From: Diphasiastrum complanatum | Taxonomy: Eukaryota > Streptophyta > Lycopodiopsida > Lycopodiales > Lycopodiaceae | Assembly (NCBI GenBank): GCA_029204225.1 | Contig: CM055102.1 | Location: 706,839 to 770,838 of the forward strand | Length of the DNA: 64,000 nucleotides | Reading direction: 5' to 3' | Part shown: positions 48,101 through 56,625 of the stretch, one piece after another | How positions within the stretch are numbered: position 1 is the stretch's first letter | How the letters are laid out: every line of letters starts with the position of its first letter | Translations under genes and position numbers: made by a program | Notes under the pieces: model-generated | What the model was told of the DNA's origin: nothing | What the model saw: the letters and a program-made list of their open reading frames with translations, nothing else | The model's database searches: none

Positions 48101-48219
48101 GCGCCATGGCCTCTTCTGATGCTACAGTAAAATGATGATGAAGAAGAAGAAGAAGAAGGCGTGAAAAAGAGGAAGCATGGCGAGGTTGCAAAAAATGATT
48201 GGGCAGCCTGGATCGTCAT
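12082..48219 (-). CDS. Mpv17/PMP22-family membrane protein, seven exons over 36 kb
   Basis: Exons on the minus strand: 48219-47885, 39567-39480, 38547-38453, 13503-13431, 12880-12788, 12640-12554, 12147-12082. They sum to 837 nt with no internal stop, all borders are GT/AG, and every phase matches. The product is 278 residues. Residues 1 to about 105 form a Ser-rich, low-acid N-terminus (SSSSSSSS at about 22-29) that looks like an organelle transit peptide. The Mpv17/PMP22 domain follows: [17 protein letters not shown] (about 116-132), [59 protein letters not shown] and a hydrophobic end. About four membrane spans are expected. An in-frame TGA five codons upstream supports the ATG. Family members are organelle-membrane proteins of uncertain transport role; chloroplast or mitochondrial location is inferred. 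Introns 1 and 3 hold the transposons listed below. Confidence 0.9.
12354..12623 (-). repeat. 135-bp tandem duplication covering exon 6
   Basis: Copies at 12354-12488 and 12489-12623 share AAAGAAAAGAAATGACCTG (at 12403 and 12538), GGTGGTATGACTCCAAAA and other blocks. The copies have diverged by several substitutions, so the duplication is not an assembly stutter of identical sequence. Confidence 0.9.
12419..12493 (-). other. Tandem copy of exon 6 (potential alternative exon)
   Basis: The 135-bp tandem duplication places a second exon-6-like block in intron 6. Counting from an AG at 12495-12494 it gives 25 open codons in phase 0 ([20 protein letters not shown], then PQPQ) with a conserved GT donor at 12418. 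It lacks the first residues of exon 6 (DWLPTIV). It may be unused, skipped or alternatively used; sequence alone cannot decide. Confidence 0.55.
12554..12640 (-). CDS. Exon 6, Mpv17-family gene
   Basis: 87 nt, phase 0 to 0. It encodes [20 protein letters not shown], then FGVIPPQLQ, the most conserved C-terminal block of the family. Most of it is also present as a tandem copy downstream. Confidence 0.92.
12788..12880 (-). CDS. Exon 5, Mpv17-family gene
   Basis: 93 nt, phase 0 to 0. It encodes a membrane span, [20 protein letters not shown], then [11 protein letters not shown]. The acceptor is ACGCAG, the donor GTAGTA. Confidence 0.92.
13431..13503 (-). CDS. Exon 4, Mpv17-family gene
   Basis: 73 nt. 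It completes the Trp codon and encodes [20 protein letters not shown], then AADQ. It is the first exon after the giant intron 3. The acceptor is TTTTGCAG, and the phase matches exon 3 exactly. Confidence 0.9.
13504..13929. other. Start of intron 3, no feature recognised
   Basis: AT-rich sequence without a supported gene. A short open stretch at 13707-13754 with splice-like borders was tested and rejected because exons 3 and 4 join without it. Confidence 0.6.
13930..14300 (+). pseudogene. Ty3 RNase H remnant
   Basis: A degenerate match to the RT/RNase H border: [14 protein letters not shown] at about 13957-13999 and [13 protein letters not shown] at about 14078-14118 correspond to FxVETDAS and TDHQSLxYL of Ty3 elements. 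Intervening residues are lost and no frame is complete. Confidence 0.5.
14308..15563 (-). mobile_element. LINE fragment A (3' half)
   Basis: Homologous to the LINE at 43500-47690. It runs from the 3' end, a (GAAA)-like tail followed by TTTTATTAATGTC, up to the block after RT motif 4. The minus-strand protein includes the YADDVVL-type catalytic box region (about 15400-15430), then [16 protein letters not shown] and [12 protein letters not shown] of the post-RT region. Relative to the other copy it keeps about 480 bp that copy lacks, and lacks about 430 bp that copy has. It stops abruptly at 15563, exactly where LINE fragment B ends in the RT. Confidence 0.8.
15564..18752 (+). mobile_element. 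Chromovirus X, protease end to chromodomain (inverted segment)
   Basis: It begins in the protease tail ([13 protein letters not shown] at 15574), then RT with [13 protein letters not shown] and [11 protein letters not shown] (16468-16512), RNase H ([22 protein letters not shown]), integrase ([26 protein letters not shown]) and a chromodomain ([19 protein letters not shown] at about 18631-18687). Disablements are TGA near 16361, TAG near 17107, TAA near 17713, TGA near 18358, and a deletion of about 90 bp in the integrase core after KFTG (about 17959) that removes the stretch between the second Asp and the Glu motif. The purine tract AAAGGGGGAGGAAA (about 18739-18752) precedes the 3' LTR. Confidence 0.88.
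18753..18962 (+). repeat. 3' LTR of chromovirus X
   Basis: It starts TGTCACG right after the purine tract and ends TTTCCTACA. The last 150 bp match, in reverse complement, the LTR at 34505 onward, including CCATCTCTCTCTTTC and ATGCTTTGTGTGAT. At 210 bp it is shorter than the 5' copy, which carries a duplication and extra U3. It abuts LINE fragment B at 18963. Confidence 0.78.
18963..19582 (+). mobile_element. LINE fragment B (RT 5' half), inverted
   Basis: RT domain of the same LINE family as 43500-47690: [20 protein letters not shown] (19010-19069), [51 protein letters not shown] and [12 protein letters not shown] (19420-19455). It ends at 19582 where LINE A begins in the family sequence, but in opposite orientation. 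The frame is open from 19001 to 19594. Confidence 0.82.
19583..20206 (-). mobile_element. Chromovirus X, gag C-part and protease N-part
   Basis: The minus-strand frame reads [54 protein letters not shown], then the protease ([20 protein letters not shown]). The zinc-knuckle section seen in element Y is missing between LGLPKYG and KAPGKSC. The frame continues past a TGA (19651-19649) to about 19583, where it stops inside the protease at the same point at which the segment starting at 15564 begins. The right edge is the insertion site of element Y. Confidence 0.82.
20207..20676 (-). repeat. 3' LTR of chromovirus Y (470 bp)
   Basis: Full-length LTR with a 20-bp internal end duplication: GTCCCTAACATTGAAGTTGG links two copies of the terminal sequence at 20647-20676. 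It matches the right LTR over both ends but has about 260 bp in the middle (about 20347-20605) that the right LTR lacks. Confidence 0.85.
20704..22041 (-). CDS. Integrase and chromodomain of chromovirus Y
   Basis: An open frame of 445 codons. It starts in the linker after RNase H ([20 protein letters not shown]), then the zinc-binding part ([26 protein letters not shown]) and an integrase core with all three catalytic acids: [23 protein letters not shown] and [12 protein letters not shown]. The C-terminal part ends in a chromodomain ([20 protein letters not shown]). It is the best-preserved chromovirus integrase in the window. The chromodomain in this family directs insertion to marked heterochromatin (family knowledge). 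The apparent start codon is an internal Met, not a true polyprotein start. Confidence 0.88.
   Translation of the reverse strand: MYLSLRDLCKTDRYFGRIWLDVLAGSSRSSDELGMQDSKISPQDKIQRDYSIRNGILFRNGKVCVPENDNIRAQILHECHDSPCAGHPGAQRTLGLVKKNFYWPNLKSQVEAYVRKCAQCQVNKAERLKAAGLLMPLEIPERKWESISMDFVVGLPRTGKQNDAIWVKVDRLTKMAQFIPTKQTVRASKLAQLFVEKLFRLFGLPNDIVSDRDPKFTGKFWQAVFEKLETTLSLGSSDHPESDGQTERTNQSMEDMLRAYVSIRQSDWERYLPMIEFAYNSAKHSTTGFSPFSLIYGFQPRAPISVGLKGLKVKAAVDFLHDMQEMLLVARENARPFRIIKKLHRNAYQLELPQGVKVHPVFHISCLKERLGGNDDLMPEEDLDRLEDLSSFVPTEPQAIVDVRQRGLRNRQVTEYLVRWKGSSEDDDTWEKEFDLKLRFPGFLP
22073..22647 (-). pseudogene. Gag C-terminal part of chromovirus Y
   Basis: [40 protein letters not shown], and a zinc knuckle [14 protein letters not shown] at about 22241-22282. 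After [13 protein letters not shown] the frame ends and the sequence jumps directly to the post-RNase H linker, which marks a deletion of roughly 2.5 kb judged by comparison with element X. Confidence 0.82.
22653..23051 (+). repeat. 5' LTR of Copia Z
   Basis: 399 bp, TG...CA ends. It carries the element's promoter and is followed at once by the PBS. Confidence 0.96.
23052..23063 (+). other. Primer-binding site of Copia Z
   Basis: TGGTATCAGAGC, the usual plant Copia site complementary to initiator tRNA-Met, directly after the LTR. Confidence 0.93.
23522..27672 (+). pseudogene. Copia gag-pol polyprotein of Z with one frameshift and one stop
   Basis: The likely start is the Met at 23522 ([20 protein letters not shown]), after a 470-bp leader. 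Domains: gag UBN2 ([14 protein letters not shown]), CCHC knuckle ([14 protein letters not shown], 24282-24323), protease ([11 protein letters not shown]), GAG-pre-integrase ([14 protein letters not shown]), integrase with [18 protein letters not shown] and [12 protein letters not shown] follows ([21 protein letters not shown] at 26702-26731) and RNase H ([45 protein letters not shown]). A one-base frameshift lies near 26485-26495, between two conserved RT motifs, and a TAG stop at 26875-26877. Everything else is intact, about 1,380 codons in all. Confidence 0.95.
27667..28066 (+). repeat. 3' LTR of Copia Z
   Basis: 400 bp, one base longer than the 5' LTR in the CATGGGGCATG run, otherwise identical by eye. 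The polyprotein stop overlaps its first bases (TGT TGA). Confidence 0.96.
28067..28538 (-). pseudogene. Gag N-terminal part of chromovirus Y
   Basis: Starts [20 protein letters not shown], then [20 protein letters not shown] (coiled-coil-like), [15 protein letters not shown] and [16 protein letters not shown]. It reads into the insertion point of Copia Z, beyond which the gag continues at 22647. The N-terminus resembles the gag of X at 29697-30039, so X and Y are the same family. Confidence 0.88.
28539..29504 (-). other. 5' leader of chromovirus Y
   Basis: Untranslated leader between the PBS and gag ATG. It holds T-rich runs and no recognised gene. The PBS complement GCTCTGATACCA is at 29491-29502, two bases from the LTR. 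Confidence 0.75.
29505..29696 (-). repeat. 5' LTR of chromovirus Y (192 bp, internally deleted)
   Basis: Same ends as the left LTR, but the middle is missing: the sequence passes from GCTGGATCCGAC directly to GTCTGGTCTCAAGTC. The lost part would include most of U3. Confidence 0.85.
29697..30039 (-). pseudogene. Gag N-terminal part of chromovirus X
   Basis: Starts [13 protein letters not shown] at 30039, then [40 protein letters not shown] and [13 protein letters not shown]. It ends at FLCGK, where the LTR of Y begins. The continuation (FTWWQDL) is at 20206, across the Y insertion. Confidence 0.86.
30040..30137 (-). other. Gag-proximal leader of X
   Basis: About 100 bp of untranslated sequence upstream of the gag ATG of X before Copia-derived sequence begins. 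The PBS-proximal leader is at 34081-34504. Confidence 0.5.
30138..30770 (-). pseudogene. Copia fragment V' (integrase to RT linker)
   Basis: The minus frames include a corrupted integrase core ([20 protein letters not shown]) and a linker with [17 protein letters not shown] and [20 protein letters not shown]. The linker is a diverged copy of the one in fragment V (about 31040-31170), so this is a second copy of the same Copia family. Confidence 0.65.
30771..31937 (-). pseudogene. Copia fragment V (integrase and start of RT)
   Basis: Integrase core and C-part: [37 protein letters not shown], a TGA at 31760-31758, [20 protein letters not shown] and [21 protein letters not shown] linker contains two IGQQGPSSE repeats and [20 protein letters not shown]. 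The first RT residues ([20 protein letters not shown]) join directly to [15 protein letters not shown] from the end of RT, so most of RT is deleted. Confidence 0.8.
31938..32700 (-). mobile_element. LINE fragment C (ORF1-like, 5' part)
   Basis: Matches the 5' part of the LINE at 47040-47600. The minus strand encodes a coiled coil ([32 protein letters not shown]) followed by [20 protein letters not shown] and [20 protein letters not shown]. It is joined at 31938 to Copia integrase sequence. A run of ten G (32712-32721) separates its 5' side from the next LTR. Confidence 0.78.
32722..33071 (-). repeat. 3' LTR of Copia W
   Basis: 350 bp with ends TGTTAGAATCG and ATTCCTAACA. On the minus strand it is preceded by a purine-rich tract (CCATTAAGGGTGAG, 33085-33072). 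No second copy was found in the window. Confidence 0.75.
33072..34080 (-). pseudogene. Copia W fragment: integrase end, RT start, RNase H tail
   Basis: The minus strand reads integrase C-part ([38 protein letters not shown]), a linker ([18 protein letters not shown]) close to that of Copia Z, then RT start ([29 protein letters not shown]). At 33182 it jumps to the RNase H end ([16 protein letters not shown]), so about 450 codons of RT/RNase H are deleted. At 34080 it abuts the leader of X. Confidence 0.8.
34081..34504 (-). other. PBS-proximal leader of chromovirus X
   Basis: Leader sequence ending at the PBS complement GCTCTGATACCA (34493-34504), directly next to an LTR of the X type. No reading frame is recognised. 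It is separated from the X gag by the Copia and LINE pieces at 30138-34080. This assignment rests on LTR similarity to 18753-18962. Confidence 0.6.
34505..34980 (-). repeat. 5' LTR of chromovirus X with 184-bp internal duplication
   Basis: The minus-strand end TTTCCTACA touches the PBS. A 184-bp unit is repeated: TTAACTATTC starts at 34537 and 34721, and ATCACACAAAGCATTCCAAA and CGCCCTCTTGTAAACACTCG occur in both copies. A TATATATAT motif lies at about 34852-34861. The distal end near 34980 is estimated from a TGACATTATGTACCCC start. Confidence 0.68.
34981..36296. other. Intron 3 sequence, nothing firmly recognised
   Basis: AT-rich. A minus-strand open frame at 35563-35754 has a Lys-rich start ([15 protein letters not shown]) and an acidic patch ([19 protein letters not shown]), but no known domain and no matching neighbours. 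It is left uncalled. Confidence 0.5.
36297..36766. mobile_element. hAT MITE E1 (470 bp) with perfect 8-bp target duplication
   Basis: It is flanked by CTTGTATT at 36289-36296 and 36767-36774. The terminal inverted repeats start CAATGTT and end AACATTG. The left subterminal part repeats a GAAACGCGTTT core several times (about 36309-36400), and the right side has diverged CAAACGCATTTTG copies. It has no coding capacity and presumably depended on a hAT transposase. Confidence 0.92.
36775..38452. other. Intron 3 start region, nothing recognised
   Basis: AT-rich sequence with no domain-bearing frame. It contains the 5' part of the giant intron, ending at the donor at 38452. Confidence 0.6.
38453..38547 (-). 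CDS. Exon 3, Mpv17-family gene
   Basis: 95 nt. It encodes [17 protein letters not shown], then [14 protein letters not shown], with the family Gly-Pro-x-x-His-x-Trp motif split at the border (TG|G). The donor GTAAGC opens the 24.9-kb intron. Confidence 0.9.
38994..39239. mobile_element. hAT MITE E4 (246 bp) built from GGTACC/CCGCGG motifs
   Basis: Left end CATAGGTCCCGCGGTACC; right end GGTACCACAGGGCACTATG, its imperfect inverse. Flanks GGCCAAAT (38986-38993) and GGCCAGAT (39240-39247) form an 8-bp duplication with one change. The inside carries nearly a dozen GGTACC cores, many next to CCGCGG, around an A/T-rich centre. It lies in intron 2 of the Mpv17-family gene. Confidence 0.87.
39480..39567 (-). 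CDS. Exon 2, Mpv17-family gene
   Basis: 88 nt. It encodes the opening of the Mpv17 domain, [20 protein letters not shown], followed by NAIADIICQ. The acceptor is TTTCAG, the donor GTTAGC. Phase 2 in, phase 0 out. Confidence 0.9.
39568..40996. other. Intron 1, 3' part, nothing recognised
   Basis: No supported coding sequence. AT-rich, with several short open frames lacking domains. Confidence 0.6.
40997..41230 (-). pseudogene. hAT transposase DUF659 fragment
   Basis: [20 protein letters not shown], then [20 protein letters not shown], closely parallel to the DUF659 block of hAT-1 (RYGCSIMAGGWTDRRRRPLI; FLRSIDASEAGRVHSAEYIY). Only this exon-sized piece is recognisable. It is a relic of another hAT element in intron 1. 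Confidence 0.82.
41231..42224. other. Intron 1 sequence between hAT remnants
   Basis: Contains an imperfect array of GTGAATATTGATCGTGA-like units at about 42100-42225 next to the left end of hAT E2. No gene recognised. Confidence 0.55.
42225..43490 (+). mobile_element. hAT element E2, deletion derivative with transposase remnants
   Basis: The left end CATAGTTGCAGCGAAACGCG matches the left end of MITE E1 at most positions and is followed by more AAACGCGTTTC cores. The plus strand encodes a block that normally precedes DUF659 ([20 protein letters not shown] at about 42785-42845; [14 protein letters not shown]). Later comes an acidic C-terminal tail ending [10 protein letters not shown] with TAG at 43225-43227. 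The catalytic middle is missing. No right end or 8-bp duplication was found; the element may be cut by the LINE at about 43490. Confidence 0.68.
43490..47690 (-). mobile_element. Near full-length non-LTR retrotransposon (LINE D)
   Basis: Minus-strand order: coiled coil and ORF1-like region ([40 protein letters not shown]), AP-type endonuclease (LTGDFNAQ near 46335; SVVDYLMGS near 46075) and a linker ([20 protein letters not shown]). RT ([32 protein letters not shown] near 44960; [13 protein letters not shown] near 44650) is followed by a C-terminal zinc-binding region ([20 protein letters not shown] near 44150). The 3' end is TTAATAAAG with a TTTC-rich tail. Frames are broken many times and about 480 bp after the YADD box are missing relative to LINE A. 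Confidence 0.88.
47691..47884. other. Short 5' part of intron 1
   Basis: Unrecognised sequence between the LINE and the exon 1 donor. Confidence 0.5.
47885..48219 (-). CDS. Exon 1, Mpv17-family gene
   Basis: 335 nt, 111 codons plus 2 nt. It encodes the Ser-rich N-terminus and ends in GGGYSFWT plus the first two bases of an Arg codon, then a GT donor at 47884. A (GAA)n-like run gives the poly-Ser. Its assignment rests on phase and on the fit of SFWTR before [10 protein letters not shown] in exon 2. It is the least certain exon, because N-termini of this family are not conserved. Confidence 0.72.
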
Positions 48220-49411
48220 GTCACTATCATCGAGGTGTCATCACTGATCTGATCCGATGGGTTGCCAGCCCTAGTTAGGTGGTGGTTATTTATTTAGGGT
48301 TACTTGGCCTCACAAAAATCTATGGCGCGGTACCAGCCTCAGGATACATGCAACGCATGAACGCAACCCACCCATTGCCTCCAAATTATTATTATTATTA
48401 TTAGGGAGGGTATATGTCCCTATGTTGAGTGATTGGAATTTGGACTCTCAAGGCGTTGAGCCATACATGGCCAGGGCCAGGCCCGAGTTAGTAGTTCTAT
48501 GTGAATATAACAGTTGTAACTTGACAAGGGAATCTAATATAAATGGGGCAGACTTTTTTGGTCCTACCTTACAAGCAGGGTACATAGGGTGGTATCACAT
48601 GAAAGAGGGGGCCCGAGGGCTATAAGTCCATTTCAAAATATGCACTCACTCCTCATCCCAAATATAAAAGCTTAGGTCATCCCACGTGAAAAGCCCTTGT
48701 TTTTAAGACGAGAACATTTAATGCCTATATTTAAGTGACGAAAGGCATATCTATTTTTTATTGGAGGGGAGAGAAAGGGCCCACCTAGTGACCCTAGGGC
48801 CACTCAAGATGGCTAGGGTGTTCCATTGATATCTCGACTTACCCCATGTTGGCATCTTTCAATGCCACCTAGGGGCAACTCCCACTCCTTGCGAAATGAT
48901 TGGGAGAGGCCTCTTGAAGTGACTTCCACCAATCAAAATACATTGTTTCGGCAATTTGCACTTAGGCCTTAATCCATGTGAAAAGCACCCATAGTAATGA
49001 CAAGAAAACTTGACATGCTTTTGCTTGGCCATTTGTTTATTAATTATGATTTCCAAAATAATGATGACACGTGTATTAAAAAGTGTTTTACAATAGTTCG
49101 AGCTTGTTATAGGGAGAAATCCAAAAACATATCATGGAAACATAATTGCCAGATGGGATTTCGTGGATTCATGATTCACTGCCACAGAGAAGCTTTCGAC
49201 ATGGGTGGGATTGTGGATTGCCACCTCACCTCCATCCCATGCAAGATGTGAGTATTCAATACATAAAAAATTCTATCAGCTATAAAAAAAACACGAAGAT
49301 TGAAATGAGGGGGGGTTTTTCATTTTGGACATGTTTAGACAACGATTTGAATCATAAAGAAGATTCTCATTAAGAATCCAAATGTAATAACTTAGAAGGA
49401 AAGGTTTAATT
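48220..49411. other. Upstream region of the Mpv17-family gene
   Basis: Presumed promoter side of the minus-strand gene. An (ATT)5-like run lies at about 48388-48402. No clear TATA box was identified and no other gene is seen. Confidence 0.45.
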
Positions 49412-49888
49412 TGTTGGATTATTCTCCCATAATACTATACTTAATCTAAATCCATTCATTTATCCAGTTCTGCATTTTTATTCATGTTTTTACAATGTCT
49501 GTAGAAATACACGGGAATCGCTTAACAGGTGGATTCGACAACGATAAACTATTGAAGGTGGCTGACAATTTTTGTTTCCGTCTGTTATGACTATAACAAT
49601 TGCGACCTACAACCTAACTAGTTGCCCTAATGGGATAAGCCTAAGCAACATTCCTCATTAGTATTGGACACATTAGACTAATCATTAGTGATTAGTCTGA
49701 ATTGTTGAATGATTCAGTACTGCAATATTCTATATCTATCAATTATACTCTGTAATTGTTTGTCTACGAAATCACTTTAGTACTAATGATTTCAAACTTA
49801 GTTACTAAAAGAACAAATGTGATGATTGTCACGATAGCTTTGTTCATTTTTTATAGGCGTAGTCATACATCAGAAGAAGGACTATTCC
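49412..49888 (+). repeat. 5' LTR of Copia U (internally deleted)
   Basis: Alignable with 51832-52460 plus 53540-53698, but missing the segment with the TATAAATAG promoter motif. Confidence 0.7.
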
Positions 49889-50219
49889 GTAGAGACCGGA
49901 CTTCAATTTCTTCACTATCAATTTTTTTTCTTCCAGCAATTTTGTTTTTATTGATTAATCATTACAAAGTGAACAATTTCATAGTATTGGACACATTAAA
50001 CTAATCATTGTTGGTTTTTACTGCATTGAATTCCAAGTTGAAATGAAAAAGATATGGACATTGGAAAATAAAAAAAGCGAAAGGCCGTTCAACAAAAAAA
50101 TATCAATTGGATCTCATGAAATTTGGCATCCATAAAATGTGTGCCACAAAAGATATATCATCATCAAATAATCTAAAAAATGTCATTAATTTTTTTTTTG
50201 TCTTACTACTATATGTTTG

Positions 50220-51830
50220 ATGTATTCATGTTCCCGACTCAACTGATGTTATCGAAGGTTTGGCCAAGCTTGTCTACACCAGACGAACAGCTTATTAACC
50301 ACGAATCAGAAGAAGATGTTGCAGTTCAGTAGCAACATTATAAATGATCAACCTCATTTGTCTCCCATCTTATTCGAGAGTCGACTATTGTCGAAGAAGC
50401 ACTCAGTCAACCTGATCTATGGAGGGAAGCCATGGATAGAGAGTATTCATCTCTCATCAAAACCAGACTTGGACTATTGTCAAATTGCTTGCCAGTAGAG
50501 ATGTAGTTAATTGCAAATGAACATTCAAAATCAAATACAAGACGGATGGAAGCATTGATCGAAGAAAAGCTCGATTTTTCGCGAGAGGATTTTCACATAT
50601 ACATAATGTTGACTATATTCAAACTTTCAATCCAGTAGTTAAGCATTCTTCAATCAAACTTCTATTGTCATATGCTATTGCAGCCGATCTCATCTGCTGT
50701 ACATACAACTTATCTTAATGGAGTTATCGAAGAATATGTGTACATAATACTCCCCGAAGGTTACATTATCAAAGGCAAAAATGATCATGTATGCAAACTC
50801 CATAAAGCACTTTATGACTTGAAACAATCTGCCAATGCATGGTTCCACAGGATCAACACTTTTCTTATCGATCATGGTTATAAACCAAGCACTTCTAACT
50901 CTAATGTCTATTTCAAGTCAGTGCAACATTATTGTACTATTTTTACTTTGTACGTGGATGACACAATTCTCTTCAGTAATAGTGTCGAACTAATAAAGAT
51001 GAGAAACATATGCTATCTTCAAAATTCGACATGACGAATCTGGGTGAAGCTCAATATTGTCTAGGTATCAAATCCAAAGAGACAAGAAGCAGGAAGTTGA
51101 TCTACATTACTCAGCATAGATACATTTACAGTATGTTAATCAGTTACAATCTGATGAATTGCAAGTTAGCTCACTCATCAATAGACCTCAAATTGTTGAA
51201 GGTGTCCTCAGATGATAGAAGAGGAAGAGCATATGCGTGAGTACCCTTATCATTCGATGGTAGGTTCTCTTATGTACGCAATGATCTGTATTAGACCAAA
51301 CATAGCTTTTGCAGTCGGTTCCTTAAGTCAGTTTATGGCTATTCTTGGCATTACATATTGGAAGGTTCTCATCAGAGTTATGAGATATATTCGAGCTACC
51401 ATGGACCTATGCATTAATAGTCAACAACGACAAACTAAATATTCTCAGTGATTATTTAGATGCAAGTTGGGCAGGAGATGTAGACACTCGTAAATCCACG
51501 TCTGGATTTACATTCTTCCTCAACAATAGTATTGGGCTCTATCATCTACCGAATCAAAGTATATCGCAGCCTCTCAAGCTACGAAGGAAACAGTGTAGTT
51601 GAGAAACTTACTTTCGAACGTTTGTCTCAAACAATATGCTCCGAAGATTTTATATCAAAGTGTTGTTGTTGTATCGGCAGGTTTCATTCCAGGAGTAAGC
51701 ACATTGAAATTAAGTATCACTATGTTAGAAGCAAAGTTCTCGACAAATGAGTAAACTTGCAGTACTGTCGAACGCAAGACATGACAGCTAATATTTTTAC
51801 CACGGCACTAAGCTTGGATGTACAAAATAA
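50220..51830 (+). pseudogene. Copia U RT and RNase H remnants
   Basis: Broken plus-strand frames: MDREYSSLIK-like start (about 50430), FKIKYKTDGSIDRRKARFFA (about 50527), YIILPEGYIIKGKNDHVCKL, LHKALYDLKQSANAWFHRIN, LYVDDTILFSNS (50949-50984), FDMTNLGEAQYCLGIKS, YPYHSMVGSLMYAMICIRPN and ASWAGDVDTRKSTSGFTFFL. The family is the same as the minus-strand fragment at 56640-57670 (shared MDREYSSLIKNQTWTIVEL region). Confidence 0.82.
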
Positions 51831-51831
51831 G

Positions 51832-53698
51832 TGTTGGGTTATTCTCCTATAATCCTATAATTAATCTACATCCATTCATTTATTCAATTCTACAATTTTA
51901 TTCATGTTTCTACACAGTCTGCCGAAATATACGAGAATCGCTTAACAGGTGGACTTGACAACACCGAACTATCGAAGTTGTCGAAGGCTAACAGTTTCTT
52001 TATGACTATAACGACTTACCCAAGTTGGTTAGCAAGTGAATTTCTATAAAGTCCTAATTGGATGGATGACAGCGCATTGTGGCTGAGCTCCAATTGCGAC
52101 CTACGACCTGATTAGTTGCCCTAATGGGATAAGCCTAAGCGACATTCCTCATTAGTATAAATAGTTGATCATTAAAATACATAATATACAGAAAGATATA
52201 GAAAAGAAGAAACATAGTTTCTACTTTGAGTATTGTTAGCAGCACTTACTGCTTATCAGCGAAAGTGCATTAGATAGAGCTTTCAGTTACTCATGGATAG
52301 TTTATAAAACGCAACTTCGTCTGCTATTACTTACTAAATCTATCATATCTTCTTATTGCGTTCAGTATGCATGCAAGCTTCTCTGAACTTATTTGTATTT
52401 GCTTAATCTCTTATTGATTAGTCTGAATTGTCGAATGATTTGATACTACAATATTCTACATTTTACAAGTAGAGGTGAGGAAGTCCTCCAAATCCAAGGT
52501 AGAGCCTCCAAATGTCCTCCAAGCAACCTGCAAGCTTCAAGATGCTCCCCAACTCCAAGCTAGGATGCCTCCACCTGCAAGTAAGGATCTGCAAGCCTCC
52601 AAGGATCTCTCCTCCACCTGTGTCCCTACTCTTTAAACACAAAGATAGATAACAAGCTGGCCTCAAGTATTCATCACCCAACCATAGCTAGATCCAAGCT
52701 CCAAGCAAGACCTATCTAGCACCCCCTTGTTAACCATAAACAAATCACAAGCATACCACAACACTCCATAGCATTCTCAAGATCCAAACCCTACTTATGT
52801 CCCATACCATAAGCAAGATCCAAACCTCAAGCATACTACCACAAGAAAGCACTTTACACACTAGTAGCAACACTAGAGCATAAGCAAAGCAAACAAGAGA
52901 GATCTCCCCCTCCCAATGGGCGCCCTACTACCCTCATATAGATGGCCCATGGACCCCTCCAATGCACTATGGAGTTCCATGCTCATCCAATGAGAGAGAG
53001 AGAAGCCTAGGGGAGTTAAAGAATCTCCAAGAGCCTCCACAGGCTCATGGAATGTCAAGAGACTCCTTCCATATCCTATGACTCTTTGCATGCCTTTCTT
53101 GTGGGAGTTGGAAACTCAATGGACACTTTAGAAGGGTGCCCTCCTACTAGGTCCCATTGCCCAAGTTGTGCAAGTATACTTTGGTCCTAGACCAATAAAG
53201 TGATATGGTTCAAGGTTGAGGCCCAAGGTTTAGAAAAATAGTCATCCAATGACTTTCTAATACCTCTCTAGGTTCCATACCTCCATCCAAGGTATAGACA
53301 CCTACTTGTCCTTAACCAAGGACAATAGTACCTTAATCTAAGACACCTACCCTTAATACTAAGGGTACCCCTTATCCAAGGATCACGTGACTCCATAGCT
53401 CCAACTAAGGTATAGTCACTTGTCTGCCCTTATCTAAGGGGACATACCCTTAATCTTAAGGGTACCTTGCCATTTAGCCCCCAACACTAAATGGACTAAT
53501 AGGGGTCTGAAGTACTGCTAGTTACATAGGTATGTAACACTATATCTATCAATTATACTCTGTAATTGTTTGTCTACAAAATCACTTTAGTACTAATGAT
53601 TCCAAAGTTAGTCACTAAAAGAACGAACATGACGATTGTCATGATGTCTTTCTTTGTTTTTTATAGGCGTAGTCATACATCAAAAGAAGGATTATTCC
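51832..53698 (+). repeat. 3' LTR of Copia U, interrupted
   Basis: LTR sequence at 51832-52460 and 53540-53698, with a 1.08-kb insertion between. A TATA box TATAAATAG is at about 52157-52165. Confidence 0.72.
52461..53539 (-). mobile_element. Solo-LTR-like insertion in the Copia U LTR
   Basis: Compared with the 5' LTR of U this block is extra. Its ends are TTTTACA and TGTAACA, i.e. TGTTACA...TGTAAAA on the minus strand, an LTR-like pair with one change. Flanks CTACA (52456-52460) and CTATA (53540-53544) form a 5-bp duplication with one change. No coding potential or internal region. It is probably a solo LTR of an unidentified family. Confidence 0.6.
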
Positions 53699-56600
<2,902 letters not shown>

Positions 56601-56625
56601 TACATGATTATTTTTGCCTTCTATA

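Larger units (their letters stand above)
49412..53698 (+). mobile_element. Decayed Copia element U with two LTRs
   Basis: LTR-like copies start TGTTGG at 49412 and 51832 and share CGCTTAACAGGTGGA, GCCCTAATGGGATAAGCCTA and AAAATCACTTTAGTACTAATG-like blocks up to AGTCATACATCA near 49872 and 53681. The internal region keeps only RT and RNase H. The 5' LTR has lost two internal parts that the 3' LTR keeps. A third element interrupts the 3' LTR. Confidence 0.8.
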
